Of a stretch of 64,000 nucleotides of DNA, positions 12,097-24,099 are shown piece after piece. The notes beneath the pieces are model-generated. The model was not told the DNA's origin. It made no database searches and saw only the letters and a list, made by a program, of their open reading frames with translations. A program made the position numbers and the translations under genes. This stretch comes from Hypoxylon rubiginosum (taxonomy: Eukaryota > Ascomycota > Sordariomycetes > Xylariales > Hypoxylaceae), in NCBI GenBank assembly GCA_902806565.1, contig CADCXA010000006.1, positions 1,426,001-1,490,000 of the forward strand, written 5' to 3'. Position 1 is the stretch's first letter, and each line of letters begins with the position of its first letter.

Positions 12097-12737
12097 TACA
12101 TGAATCATGATCTGAGAACTTCAATATCTACATATTCATGTTCCCACCTCAGGTGCACATCACACGTTCGCCAGAGATATGTTTGTAGCAATATTTACAA
12201 ACTTACACAATTCCAAGTACATGAATAAGTATTGTGCATACCATTTTATTATTGCTTGATACTTGTTTGAGAACCTGCATCACCCATGCCCGTGGCTTTC
12301 ACGATACGCCGTTATATCCGAATTGCCGTACGTGCATAAAAAGTATGCCTGTGCCGCTCTAATGCCAAGCAACCAGGGTAAGGCCAACGTCATTCGGCTT
12401 TGACAGCTTGACGAGGGGTAGGGCGTCATTGCAGGATCTCGGATCTCTCCTGCCGATAGATTATATAATATACATAGATACGAAGATAAGATGCTAGTGG
12501 ACCGTGCACGTGGTAGATAAAACGTATAAATGATTAATCCGCACCGATATCCCCGAGCTCAACGCTTAGGAAACGCCGTTGACCGAGCTTCGGAGCTTTT
12601 CTTCGTGACAGTTAGAGATATCCCGAGTCTGCTTTGAAATTCGCCATCGCACTTCAAACTTCTCCCCGTCCTCCTTACCTTTCTCCTGCACCTATTCTTT
12701 TTTCGCATACGCCTTTTAATAGTTCATTGATCCCATC

Positions 12738-14360
12738 ATGCCCAACGTGGCATCTTCAGCATTGAGACAGGCCTCGCGCCTCGGTCTCAAGCAGTCCTTG
12801 ACATCCACTCCTCGACGAGGGATACCCTCCGCATCGAGAATAGCAGCCGTCGCAACTGCTCCCCGCGTCCCACACAGAAGCTACGTATCTGAGACGAAAC
12901 GCGACAATGCCCAAGTCAATGTTGAGACGGCTATCAAGTTGGATAAGAAGGATTTCATGAATGAGAAGGGAGAACTCGTTATGCCTGGACCCGGTACTCC
13001 CGCCAACGCCACTGTTAGCCCCATGGCCGAAGTCCTCAAAGAGGCGACGGTACTAGAAGAAGGACAGCGTCCCATCTATCTTGACATGCAAGCCACGACA
13101 CCCGTCGATCCTCGAGTTTTAGATGCCATGCTACCTTATTTCGTTGGTGTCTACGGCAACCCCCACTCGCGAACCCACGCGTACGGTTGGGAAAGTGAAA
13201 AGGCCGTGGAGGAGGCACGAGAGCATATTGCCAAACTTATCGGTGCACATGCCAAGGAAATCATCTTCACGAGTGGCGCGACCGAGAGTAACAACATGAG
13301 CATCAAAGGTGTCGCGAGGTTCTTTGGGCGCTCGGGCAAGAAGAAGCACATTGTCACCAGTCAGACGGAGCACAAATGCGTTCTCGATAGTTGCCGACAT
13401 CTTCAGGATGAAGGCTACGACGTCACGTATCTTCCAGTTCAAACCAACGGCTTGATAGATCTCAAGGAGCTGGAGGCAGCGATCCGACCTGAGACGGTGA
13501 TCGTCAGTATCATGGCTGTGAACAACGAGATCGGCGTTATTCAGCCGCTTGAAGAGATTGGGAAATTATGCCGCGAGAAGAAGGTGTTTTTCCATACTGA
13601 TGGCGCTCAGGCGGTAGGCAAGATTCCGTTGGATGTCAATGCGATGAATATCGACTTGATGTCGATCTCGTCACACAAGATCTATGGCCCCAAGGGTATC
13701 GGTGCCTGCTTCGTTCGAAGAAGACCCCGAGTCAGATTAGAGCCTATCATCAGCGGTGGTGGTCAGGAACGAGGTCTACGTAGCGGTACTTTAGCTCCGC
13801 CCCTCGTAGTTGGATTCGGCGAGGCTTGTCGCATTGCGAAGGAAGAATTAGCAGTAAGTTCATATTTCATTGTCGGGATTTCATTGTCGGGTGGCAACTC
13901 TAATCAGTTGATGAACCGTACTAACGAATGTGCGTAGTATGATTCGAAGCGCATCAAGGCGCTGTCTGATAGATTGCTGAAGGGTCTCTTGGCTCTGGAA
14001 CACTCAACCCAAAATGGCGCCCCCAACAGCTTCTATCCCGGATGCGTCAATGTTTCGTTCGCATACGTCGAGGGCGAATCGCTTCTCATGGCCCTGAAGG
14101 ATATTGCGTTGTCATCCGGCAGCGCTTGCACTTCAGCCTCCTTAGAACCAAGCTATGTCCTCAGAGCACTGGGCAACAGCGACGAGAGTGCGCACAGCAG
14201 TATCCGATTCGGCATTGGCCGATTTACCACCGAGCAGGAGATCGACTATGTTCTGAAGGCTGTCCAAGAGCGCGTCACTTTCCTTCGTGAATTAAGTCCC
14301 CTTTGGGAGTTGGTACAAGAAGGCATCGACTTGAACACCATCGAATGGAGTCAACATTGA
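12738..14360 (+). CDS. NFS1: Mitochondrial cysteine desulfurase
   Basis: Two exons (12738-13853, 13938-14360; 84-nt intron) encode 512 residues, normal for fungal Nfs1. It takes sulfur from L-cysteine as an enzyme persulfide for Fe-S cluster assembly on the scaffold protein, with Isd11 and frataxin, in the mitochondrial matrix. The first ~50 residues are rich in Arg, Ser and Ala with almost no acids, fitting a presequence. The aminotransferase class V fold starts near residue 112 ([19 protein letters not shown]). His212 lies in SQTEHKC. The PLP lysine is Lys314 in [10 protein letters not shown]. The catalytic loop Cys436 lies in [14 protein letters not shown]. The conserved tail [13 protein letters not shown] ends in EWSQH. 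The ATG at 12738 directly precedes the targeting segment. Assignment is very secure. Confidence 0.97.
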
Positions 14361-15630
14361 TGCATCAACCGCCTTCTACATACACAGTCTTTTCCCTAGC
14401 CTCGAAGACAGAGGTATAGGGGTTATGAATGGATGGGACGGTCTAGCCAACGTAGCTAGATCCAGATGTTTCAAATCGGATGCTCGAGGCAACAAGGCGA
14501 TGAGAAACTTGTTTGTACATTAGGAGTTTGGCTGGCATCAAGGATGCCATTTAACTCACCGCTCGCTGCGAGCATAGTAGTCTCGAGCCGTCTATGATGT
14601 GCGGCCCCTTTACGAGGACTGCTGAAAAGTTCAGGGCAACGCAAGTTTATGTTTGATGCCAATACCACACTGTGTTTAAATCCAAATACTTTTCTGTGAT
14701 GTGAAATTACATAGTAACGGCCTGATATGTTTAAAACATCATTCGTCCTTAATACCCATGCTGTAGGCATCTGACTTATATTTACATAAAATCCATAGGG
14801 CTGAAATGATGTACGGAGGAAGGCTTGGCAAAGCATCCTAGGTGTGAAACAATAGATGGTCTGCATGAGGTACAAGTTGACGTACATTGGTTTGCAGGTT
14901 AAAACTTTCTCTTTGTACCTATCCCCTGAAATCATCAACACAACTGAAAGGGACTGAAGTGACTGAATGTTGCAAATAATGTGGGAATACGTCATCGCTT
15001 CTCCAGACAAAATATAAGATGAAGCACGTGGAACTACGAATTACGTCTTTAAGAGGCAAATTCGATCAGTCTCTAGAAGTCTCTATGTGATGAAACAATT
15101 TCAGTGCCCAGTCAGAAGCGCAAGTGGCCGCCCAGATGGTGGCTTGAGGGCAGGCTTGAGAAGAAGGGTCTGACCCAAATGACATCAACACTACGGAGCC
15201 GACGCCACATGCGATGACGTCTTACTTTCCCAAAAGCGTAATGCGACCCTTCATCTTTGTACTACCAAGCGCAAACGCCATAGTCAATCTCGGTCACTTA
15301 CATCGAGATTTGTGGGATTACCCTCTTTAACAACTTTGAGATTGTCAACGTACGTTTTAGCTTGCAGTTGCTTGTCTCCACGCAAGCTTTCTTGGAAGTC
15401 ATAGGTATCTAGTCTATACGCAATAGTACGCCATCACCACCTGATACCCTATTATTGTAGACCACATCTATTATCTATAAATTACCTACCTTATACCCTT
15501 CCTCTTGCAACTCTACATCTTCATCCACACATACAATCTAATCCAACCCAAGCAGCATTTATATCTTCACCTACATCCAAATCCGTTCTTCTTTATCCAC
15601 ACCAGAGATATCATTCTACAGCCTATCAAA
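14361..15630. other. Intergenic region, NFS1 3' end to CsbD-like gene
   Basis: The A+T-rich spacer contains the NFS1 3' flank and the promoter of the CsbD-like gene. A 179-codon minus-strand frame at 14471-15010 has no recognisable motif and I treat it as chance. The last ~150 bases before 15631 are C- and A-rich, as in strongly expressed fungal leaders. Confidence 0.55.
15474..15483 (+). promoter_or_regulatory. Possible TATA element of CsbD-like gene
   Basis: CTATAAATT lies about 150 bp upstream of the start codon and is followed by a C/A-rich, G-poor leader. This spacing is normal for inducible fungal genes. Assignment is by pattern only. Confidence 0.4.
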
Positions 15631-16330
15631 ATGTCTTCTAACGACAACACCTCCACCCTCAAGTCTGCCATTGACGCTACCACTGGAGCTATCCAGAATG
15701 CTATTGGCAGCGTAACCGGAAGCACAGGCGACCAGGTATGTACTTTATTCCCACCATTCATATTTGGTATATGTCTTATTTAGCTTGTACTAATGACAAT
15801 GTCCCACTCAGGCTCAGGGTCAAGCCAAGCAGAACAAGGCCGACGCCGAGTACGACGCGTCTCATGCCACTGCCAAGGTTCCCGGATTCACAGCTTCGTC
15901 ATCTGGTGCCGTTACCAAGGACGACCCTAACCGGACCGCTGGCTCCTACAATCAGACTGCTGGATCTGCTAAGGAGTTCATTGGTGGTCTGACAGGTTCG
16001 GAGGTAAGCATACCTTTGGGCTACATTGGCCAATGATTGGACACGAACAAAGCTGACGCTTCATCTATATAGGCTCTGAAGGCTTCGGGTCGTCAACAGA
16101 ACCAGGAGGGCCAGCAGCAGGAGGCCAAGGGCCAGGTCAACGACTATGTCGGCGGCGTTTCTGACCGGGTCACTGGTACTCTAGGCGGAGCTTTCGCCGG
16201 TGTTACCGGTAACAAGTCTGCGCAAGCCGATTACCAGCAGCAGCATGATGCTGGAAAGACGACGCAGCGTGGGGCTGAGCAAGACATTGTGAAGAAGGCA
16301 GATGCCGAGTCTACTGCCTCGCACAAGTAG
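15631..16330 (+). CDS. CsbD-like stress protein (Hmp1-type cruciform DNA-recognition family)
   Basis: Three exons (15631-15735, 15812-16003, 16073-16330) with 76- and 69-nt introns encode 184 residues in phase. The protein is small, hydrophilic and poor in aromatic residues, with no Cys or Trp. It has repeated Gly/Gln/Lys/Ala-rich blocks: IGSVTGSTGDQAQGQAKQ, an NQTAGSAKEFIGGLTGSE block, and GQVNDYVGGVSDRVTGTLGG. These are the hallmark of the CsbD-like family, annotated in fungi as mismatched-base-pair and cruciform DNA recognition protein. Members are often induced by stress and carried in spores. The biochemical role is poorly established, so the DNA-binding label is family lore rather than something visible here. 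A TATA-like element and C-rich leader suggest high or inducible expression. Confidence 0.85.
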
Positions 16331-19300
16331 ACCTTTCACCGAGTCGAACCAAGTATGGGGCACGAGAGTGTGGTAAGGGGCGGTGGAGAATGAACCTATG
16401 ATACCCACGTGGAATGATCCAGATTCCACCCATAGCACCGGAGGATCGGGAGGAATGAATTACTAGCACGGTAGATTGCATTGCATTCAATAATCGGAAT
16501 AGAACCACTATTTTAATCCCTTGTCCTTTTCCCGTAAGGCTGAGATTGTGTGACCGCTGAAGAACTTGGCAAGGTTACCCAAAGAGAGCAACTAGTTGCG
16601 ATCATCCCCGACAAGCGTCAGCTTGCTTCTAGACTAGCCAAGAGGCGAGCGAATAGAAATGGAAAGGGGCATGCGAAATCGTCAACGGGTCCAGTAGCGG
16701 CTCTGATGTTACCCCAGCCAGCCCGCCCTATAGGGCAGAATAGACCCTCAGTCACCGTCATTCTCGAAAACCTATGGCTACGCTTGCTGTGCGTAAGACT
16801 CCTCGGCTACCTAAAATAGTGGTAACCATTCTCCATTTCTAACACCTACATAAGTGCCTGTACTGTTAATTCGTCATCTGTAGGATCCAGTCATAAGGTG
16901 CTTGCTTGACCGAACAATGGTGTCGAATCAGATATATGGGCAGATTGCCTGGTAACCCGGTACCTACAGTCTGTAATTCCACATGACAACCGACTGCCGG
17001 CATAGCCGTATGTCGAATCCCTAGATGAGGCTACCTACATGATGGTAAAGATGGCTATCACCGCCATCTCGTATGTATGGCGGCTTGTGTCAGGTAGGTA
17101 TCCGGCTTATGACTCGGCATCGTAAGAGGAAATAAGGGAGCTAACTAATTAAGAGCAAGGCCTTTTTCTCTATCTCTTATGAAAATTCAAGATTGAATGT
17201 TGAAAAGGATTTTATAGCGTGAATAAATAGCCCAATGCAGCCTTCTGAATGGTGGTTAAACGATGCAACATATTTTCTCAGGTTCCAGGTTGTATCGGTT
17301 GTATCAGGTGAAGCTCCCAGTTAAAACGGTCGGAAGGGAAGAAAGAAATTGTATTGTACAATATAATACACTACAATACAATACGTACCTCCCTGGACTA
17401 CCCGCTGTGGAGCACCCCCAAGAAATGCAAAATGCGCCTAAGATTTACAAGGGAGAAGCGACGAAGGTACCTGTAGGCTTAAGGGCAGGAGGGCAGGAGG
17501 GCAGGAGGGCAGGAAGGGCTGGACTTCCCGAAGTTTTTAAGACTTTATGATGGCTGTGGAGACCCCGTCTGCCGTCCATACAAGCCCCCCAGGCCCCCGT
17601 AACCTTGAAATCGTCCTGGCCTAAGCCCGATCGGTGCGGTCACTGTATCCCTTACCCTTACCATCTCATTTTGGCCCCCAACTCCATCAACTCACTCCGA
17701 ATCGAAACCTCAATTCAGCATAGAGCCGCAGGACTATGGCAGGCTCCAAAGCCATCGGGGCTGACCATGGACCATGGCGTGGAAGCAGCCTATTTACTCA
17801 TGCACGACAAGCTTCACTATATGCCAATCATTGGCCCCCAACTTGAGAGAAAAAAATTCATTCTCATTCTTTTTTGGGTCCCTCAAAGTCTGCCACCCCG
17901 GGGCATGGCCCGCGGCCAGTCCCAGTTCCAGTCCCATATCCCCTCGCGGCCGTTGCCCTTGTTCTTTTTCTTCTTTTTCTCCCTTTCTCCCTTTCTCTCT
18001 CCCTTATATGGGCCGACTCGTGGTGTGCCGATATTACTTCTTACGTCTAAGGTCGTCACGGGTTTATAAATTGTAAAGTTGCATCGACGCTATATCTTCG
18101 GTGAGGATTCCCAGTCTCTATTTCAAAACTTGTTATATATACGTTCTTGAATATGTTACTACTCTTACTATGTTAGTAGATCATGGCTATTTAAATCTAT
18201 ATATGGAGTTAGTGCTAGTCACAGCAGGTTCTCCAGTCGATAGGTAATATGCTATAGAAAATTACCTTACCCCTTAGCGTTGTCGAGGTCGCCTGGTCCT
18301 TCTTACACGATCTAGCTATGGGATGATTTGTACTATGATCTAAAAGAACCAGGCACCTGTCCAACTTTCCTTCTCATTCGTCTGTCACACCTTGGTATCT
18401 ACTACTGCGAGAAATTCCGTGCTGTCTACCTAGGTAGCTATTGGTGCAAAAGGTTAAGCGTAAGGCTCACCGAAGGCGTCCTCTATTCACCCCCTTACAC
18501 AGCTCCGTTCCTGGAGCCACAAACTGCAGCCCAGATTGTGGAGCTTTATGCAGTATTGCGGTACAGGCATGGGAACTTGATGGTGAACTAAGCTGCTTGC
18601 TTCTCTTAGCTTGTCAGAAAAAGACGAGACTGACCTACTCTGTGTTGTGCGGGTCGATATATACACTCTGTCAGGCAGCACTAGTTAGTCACTGCTTCAA
18701 TCTCGATGGCTCGACGGCCTGCGGTTTATCACAGGGCCTAGGTGCGGACACTCACGCGGCTCTACCTACCAAGGGTCTTGCAGGAGGAGCTCACAAACCC
18801 CTGCCGAGGGAGACACTTCACTGTTACTATGACCCGGGACAAATCTGTCGGTGCCACTCAAGAACACATTAAGGAAACGGGTTTGGGCTCCCCGTCTCCC
18901 GCCCAACATCCCCTCAGGATTCACCTTCATATCGTACCTGTGGCATGGCCCACTTGTTTAGAGGTCATCCTACGACTTGGTTGTCCCATTTGGATCGTTG
19001 CGTTGGCATACGCATCACCTCGTGAACATTGTCTAACCTCCTTTCTCCGAGATTTCGGCGTCCTCCATCCTGGAAAACAGTAGCCGCTCGTGAGTTTGGC
19101 TCGCCCTCTCGGCTGTCTCCTGCTGGTTTCAGAAATTCGAGTGACACCGGCCGCTCCTTTGGCTGCCCACCACTCAGGACGCAAGTCCCAGGGGTTGACT
19201 CATCAAAGCAGATTCGGTACTAATAGATTTGACGTATCTTCCTTGTAGTAATTACCAGTGCGAGATTTTTACACCGTGCTGGTAGGAAAAAAACAACAAA

Positions 19301-19381
19301 CCTCTAGGCGAGCGTGACCATAACGTATTTATCTTTGGCTTAAGATTTATTTATCTATCAACCCCGGAAATCATCTCGACA
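16331..19381. other. 3-kb intergenic region
   Basis: No gene model can be supported. The stretch contains the 8-bp tandem repeat at 17483-17514, a pyrimidine-rich tract around 17960-18005, and TACAATA-like simple sequence near 17350-17390. Short overlapping frames at 17605-18076 and 18328-18872 show no domain, signal peptide or plausible splice continuation. Confidence 0.5.
17483..17514. repeat. Tandem repeat, 8-bp unit GGGCAGGA
   Basis: Four perfect consecutive copies of GGGCAGGA. A strongly purine-biased minisatellite in intergenic DNA. Confidence 0.95.
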
Positions 19382-20448
19382 ATGGGTAGAAGACCAACGA
19401 CGGCGATGATGCGAATTGCGATCGCAGGTGCTGGGGGCTTCGCCTCTCTACTAGCCCGGGAGTTATCCCAAAGCGCCTACGCCATGCTCGTACTATCAAC
19501 AAGAGTAACCGAAACCAGGACAGCTGCTGTATTGGGGGTGGCTAACTAGTTTAATAGGCACACCCGGAATTTGAGACCAGTTACGACTGCCAGGTAGCCG
19601 TAGTCGATTATACCAACCTCGAAGACCTCCAGTTTGCTCTCCAGGGCGTTGACCTCGTGATATCTACCATCTCTGGCTCCCAACAACTCAACCTTATCGA
19701 CGCGGCCCGGCGAGCACGTGTACGCTGCTTCGTGCCTTCGGAATTCGAAGGCGCCGTAAATCACAGGCCACCCCTTGGAGCTGACCCCTTCGATAACGAT
19801 TCTTCGGCCGCCTTAACCCAGCTTCGACACTGGTCATCATCGAGACACCATCCGATGAAGTACACGGTCTTTTCGTGCGGCGTGTTCTACGAACGATTTG
19901 CCCCTGGCGGCCTCCAAGCGTACAGCATGGGCGTTGCCTGTCGGATTCGAAACCAGGGAGACTACCTGATCGACGTAGGCCATGGGACCGCCGAGATTCC
20001 GGAAACGAACCCCCAAGGCCGTGCCGTACAGGTCGTGATGACATCGGCGATCGACGTGGCACGGTTCGTTGCCGCCGCCGTCGAGCTAGGGATCGATACT
20101 TGGCCGCGAGAGTTCAAGATGCGTGGCGCTCGCATGACGACCCAGAGACTCCAAGAGATTTGCAGCGAAGTTCGAGGAGGTAGGTAGTAAGACCGTAATA
20201 CACGGCGTGCAGCTGCTAACCTGTTTATAGTCCAGTTCAACGTGGTCACGAGACCATACGACCAGATAGAACAGTGGCTTCGTTACTATGAGCAGAACCG
20301 AGACGAAGCTAGATGGTACTCGATGCAACATCTCCTACAGACGGCAAATGGCCGTTACAACTTCTCGGATGCAAACCTGAACGATGCGGTGGACGTGCAG
20401 CCTACGAATTTCCGGCAGTGGCTGTACGACATCTGGGGACCGGCATAG
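19382..20448 (+). CDS. NmrA-like / isoflavone-reductase-like NAD(P)-binding protein
   Basis: Three exons (19382-19504, 19558-20179, 20231-20448; introns 53 and 51 nt, the first with a GCTAAC branch site) encode 320 residues. The N-terminus gives a Rossmann beta-alpha-beta start (MRIAIAGAGGFASLLAREL) with the glycine-rich dinucleotide motif. Further family features are the DLVISTISG strand, the CFVPSEFEGAV motif of the NmrA/IFR family at the place of the active-site loop, and a C-terminal substrate lobe ending in TNFRQWLYDIWGPA. Relatives include fungal NmrA-type redox sensors and isoflavone-reductase-like oxidoreductases of secondary metabolism. No biosynthetic neighbours are present, so the substrate is unknown. 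Translation could start at 19382 or at the in-frame ATGs at 19406 and 19409, just before the Rossmann strand. Confidence 0.88.
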
Positions 20449-22292
20449 TATGCTGCTTCCAGTTGTTGAAACAATTACCGAGGGCTACATACTCTACGCC
20501 TTCCCATTGCCTAGTCGAATAGGCTACCTTATATACGTTCTCGACGATTTCATCCACGATCAACATATCCAACTCCTCTCCTTCCCAAGAGGCTATACCT
20601 ACCATATAGCCGAGAATCTCGTATCAAACACATTCATCTAGTACGCATCACGGCGGGATGGAAAAGGCAGATGGTTATTTCTTCTTATTTTTCCTTTTTG
20701 GTGCCCTCCTACTCTAATCGTTATTTGTTCAAATTGTACGTACGGATATCAGTACTTAGCACAGCCTGTCTACTAATTGCCTACCTCTCCGCTGGCCGGA
20801 CTTGGCAGTTCGACTTGGAAGTCGGACTTGGAAGACTCACTCTCCATCTATAACAAAACATATAGGCGAAATTCCCGTTAATTTAAACTCAGAGGCGTTA
20901 TCCTATCACCTGGGTCTTGTGAGACGACCCGGACCGAGTCAGACTTACAACTCCTTTATTGGTGTTGCACAGACGTACCTGAGTGGTTGCTTATAGGTAA
21001 TATGCATAGGCACTGCGCCCCATTCATATAACACTATGCCACCCATCCGTCCAACCAAACCCCCTGCCTCCTATAAATGTCGTAAAAGCGACCATCGAAT
21101 CGTTACCGAACAATCGGGTTCTTCAACAACAAGGAATTCGACTACTTGCTTGGAACGCGACGGTACGATGGTCCCATCCCCCCACGCCTACTACCTCACC
21201 TCGTCCGTTTAGTTTCGAGCCTGCTCCATTCGTTCCCGGCTCACTGGACTGGACGATTATATTACTTGCTGACGGTAAGGCGTCGTGTTGCTTACACAGC
21301 TTCGGAGTGGCAAATTCCCCCCTTAATCCTAATATTTGGACTTTTTTTCTTCTCGTTTGCCTATCAATCTCCAGGAAAGCCTCCTCGAACGTTCACGAGC
21401 CGAGGTACCTACGGAGTTGTTGCCTATAGGCAAACGTTTGGCAGTCTGACTACACCCTGTGTAGGTAGGTATCTGACATACATACCCACTTACGTACCTC
21501 ATACATATGCAACTCTTTGCCTTACGAGGACGCAGGACGCAGGACGCTGCAGCAGGCAAGTTTGCGATGAGAAAAAGGCGGCCGTGATCTTCGTCCCTGC
21601 AGCCTAGCCTTGATTAATTTTTTTTTCGTCCCGTCTTCCCCGTTTTACGTAGGACGAGCCTTAGATAAATTGGATTTCCGCCTTCCCCTTCCCCCCCTTT
21701 CTCACCCCCAATACCCCAATAGGCGATTTTGGCACTTTTGGGGGAGTAGTGTAACATTGGGCCCATCTCTCTCTCTCTCTATCGCCCTATGGGCCGCCTG
21801 TGTCGTTCGTCACCGAGCCCTGCAGGTAAGCCGCTGTAGTACTCGGTCGAAGAGGCGGGCGGCCGTACCTAGAGCGTATTAGGTACCGTGCATACCGCTA
21901 TTATTATTATTGTTTTCTGGTTTAAAATCAAAGCTGACCGGTATAAACTTTTTTTCCGCAGAGCCTCAATTTTTGTAAGAGAAATTTTTCTTCTTTCTTT
22001 TCGAGAGTGTACGTATTCTGTCTGGGTTGAACCGTCATGCAGTCGAGACTAACCTGAGTTGAACATCTTGCATCGTCTCCGGGGATGTGGACTTCGATCC
22101 CGTTTTACAAAGGGCGCAGCGCGTGTGTGTAGTTTTCCCTTCTCCGCTATTGCTTTTCAGGCAACCTGCACTACTATTCCCACGCTTACCCACGCCCCCC
22201 TCCCCCCCCCCCTTTTCCCCTTTCTTCTTTCCCTCCCTTCCCCCCTTCCCATTCCCTTAGGTACCTTCTACCTTCTACCTACCAACCAAACC
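20449..22292. other. Convergent 3' intergenic region
   Basis: The region lies between the NmrA-like gene and the adenosine deaminase gene, which end toward each other. It contains long C/T runs on the plus strand (around 21690-21720 and 22195-22260) and a TC microsatellite at 21767-21780. A 153-codon frame at 21146-21607 has no domain and looks spurious. No RNA gene was recognised. Confidence 0.5.
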
Positions 22293-24099
22293 TTAGTCTT
22301 CGCCGAATTCGTCCACAACCCACAGGCAGAATTTCTCCCAGTCGACCTGCCACTCCTTCAACCTCTGCGCCTTGGTCCCGCCCCCCATGCTCGCCTCCCT
22401 GATGTCCCTGCTCCACTCGTCGGGCGTCTGGTCCTCGAAGGCGGCCCAGCGGATGCTGTTCTCGGCCAGGCTGCCGAGGCCCGCGAGCCCCAGGTTCTCC
22501 CAGCCCTGCAGGGCCTGCCAGAAGTCGTGCGTGGACCCCGCCGTGTCCTGGCCCAGCATGGCCGGGTCGTCGTTGCACAGGGCGCAGGGGACGCCGCGCG
22601 CCAGCAGCGCGGGTAAAGGGTGGCTCATGACGGAGCCGCAGAGGCGCAGGACCTCGTTGGAGATGGGGCAGCTCTCGACCAGGATGCGCCGCTCCTTGAC
22701 GAGGTCGATGAGCAGGGGGTGCTTGTAGAGGCTGAAGCCGTGCCCGATGCGCCGCGTGCCCAGGAGCACGGCGTCGAACAGGTTGTGGTCCGTCGCGTTG
22801 CCGGTGCCGAGGCACTCGCCGGCGTGGAAGAAGAAGGGGATGTTGACGCCCTCCTCGGCGCACTGCTTGCGGAACCAGAAGAGCTCGGGAAGCAGGTCGC
22901 GCAGGGGCCGCCCGCCGTCCTCCTGGCCGACTAGGTCGTAGCCCAGGATGAGGTTGGGGTGGGCCATCTTGGTCGTGATGCAGTACTCCATGTTCTGCAC
23001 GATGTCGCGCGTAGGGAACATGCGCATGCCGGCCCAGATCATCCGCAGGCCCCAGAAGCCCTTGCCTTCGGCGGAGGACCGGAACCGCGCCACCTCCTCG
23101 TCGATGGCGGTCATGGCGGCGCTGAAGTCCGGCTCGGGCGTCTCGCTGTCTTGCGCGTAGTAGTCGAGCGCCCACGAGAAGCGTATCTCGCACCAGTTGA
23201 TGCCGTCCGCCTTTAGTAAGCTCATGAGCCGCCGTAAGAACATGCGGAAGATGGGCTCGTAGTGGATCATGGAGTTGACGACGCGGAAGCACTTGTAGAA
23301 CTTCTTCCATATCTCGTCGACGCCGTGGTGCTGCGACACGGCGTCGGTCCGCGACAGGGTGCATCGTCCGTAGAGCCACTTCAGGAATCCCGCCTTGCCG
23401 CCCTCGGGGAACGTGTCGGCGACCTGCGTCAGCAGGATAGGCGTTCCCTCTTTGTAGCTCTGGCTCCATATGTCACCTTCGGTGCGCGGCTGCTTGTAGA
23501 AGCGGAAATTTATCTTGGCCGCGTCCCTCGCCTCGGCCGTGGCGAGCGGCTGGTCCGCATATAAGTGCATGCCCGGCGTCGCGAAGAGGACCTCGAACAT
23601 GTAGTCGAAGTCGACCATGGCGTCTAGATGCGCGTGCAGGAGCGTGCCTTTAGGCATGCGCCGCACGATCTTCCATAGCTTGGTGCCCTCCATCCTCTGC
23701 TTAGACAGCGAAAACATCATGCCCGGGTGGACGGTGATGTTCTCGGACTCCTGGGCGAGCGAGTCCTCTAGCTGCGGAGTCCATACCGTGTTCTTCTCCT
23801 CCTCTCGGATGCGCGCCACGATGTCGCAGGCGCGCTTAGCGATAGGAGTGAGACCCTTCCTGAATGACGCATCTAGTAATTTTTGTTATCGTGAGAAAAG
23901 GGGGCGAGTAAGCCAATGAGGGGTAGGTGGTGAATAACGTACCGCTGCGCTCCCTATTCTCTTGCGCTACGAGTGCTTCTCTCCCTTGGATGTATTTTTG
24001 CATAAAAGGGTCACTCTCTTTAGGAATGTCTCTCGATATTTCTTGCCACTCTTCCTCCGTGTATGCGTTATCATAGTTCATCCCGGTACGGTTTGCCAT
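22293..24099 (-). CDS. Adenosine deaminase, ADA2/CECR1 (ADGF) type
   Basis: Two exons on the minus strand (24099-23943, 23872-22293; 70-nt intron) encode 578 residues. The family hydrolyses adenosine or deoxyadenosine to inosine and ammonia with a zinc ion. Metal and catalytic motifs are in order: His132 and His134 in LLHAHLDA, His402 and Glu405 in FFHAGE, His430 in RIGHGF, the SCPISNEVL motif, and Asp487-Asp488 in CNDDP. The N-terminal ~120 residues are the extension that separates the ADGF/CECR1 group from classical ADA. Unlike animal ADA2 there is no signal peptide: the start MANRTGMNYDN is hydrophilic, so the enzyme is probably cytosolic. G+C is markedly higher than the surroundings, and long antisense frames inside it are by-products of that. 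Confidence 0.92.

Larger units (their letters stand above)
11551..12737. other. Shared divergent promoter region, RVS167/NFS1
   Basis: A 1187-bp region between two genes transcribed away from each other, so it should contain both promoters. It has two short tandem repeats (listed separately) and a pyrimidine-rich tract just before the NFS1 start. I see no reading frame with protein character. Confidence 0.6.

Noticed and set aside
14471..15010. 179-codon minus-strand frame downstream of NFS1
   Set aside because: No motif, signal peptide or splice partner; A+T-rich region with irregular composition. Kept as chance unless transcripts show otherwise.
21146..21607. 153-codon plus-strand frame between NmrA-like and adenosine deaminase genes
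   Set aside because: No domain; content follows local pyrimidine tracts and TACATAC repeats.
22279..23469. 396-codon minus-strand frame inside the adenosine deaminase exon
   Set aside because: It is in another phase of the same strand, extremely Arg/Pro/His/Ala-rich, and overlaps a gene with intact catalytic motifs; typical shadow of GC-rich coding DNA.
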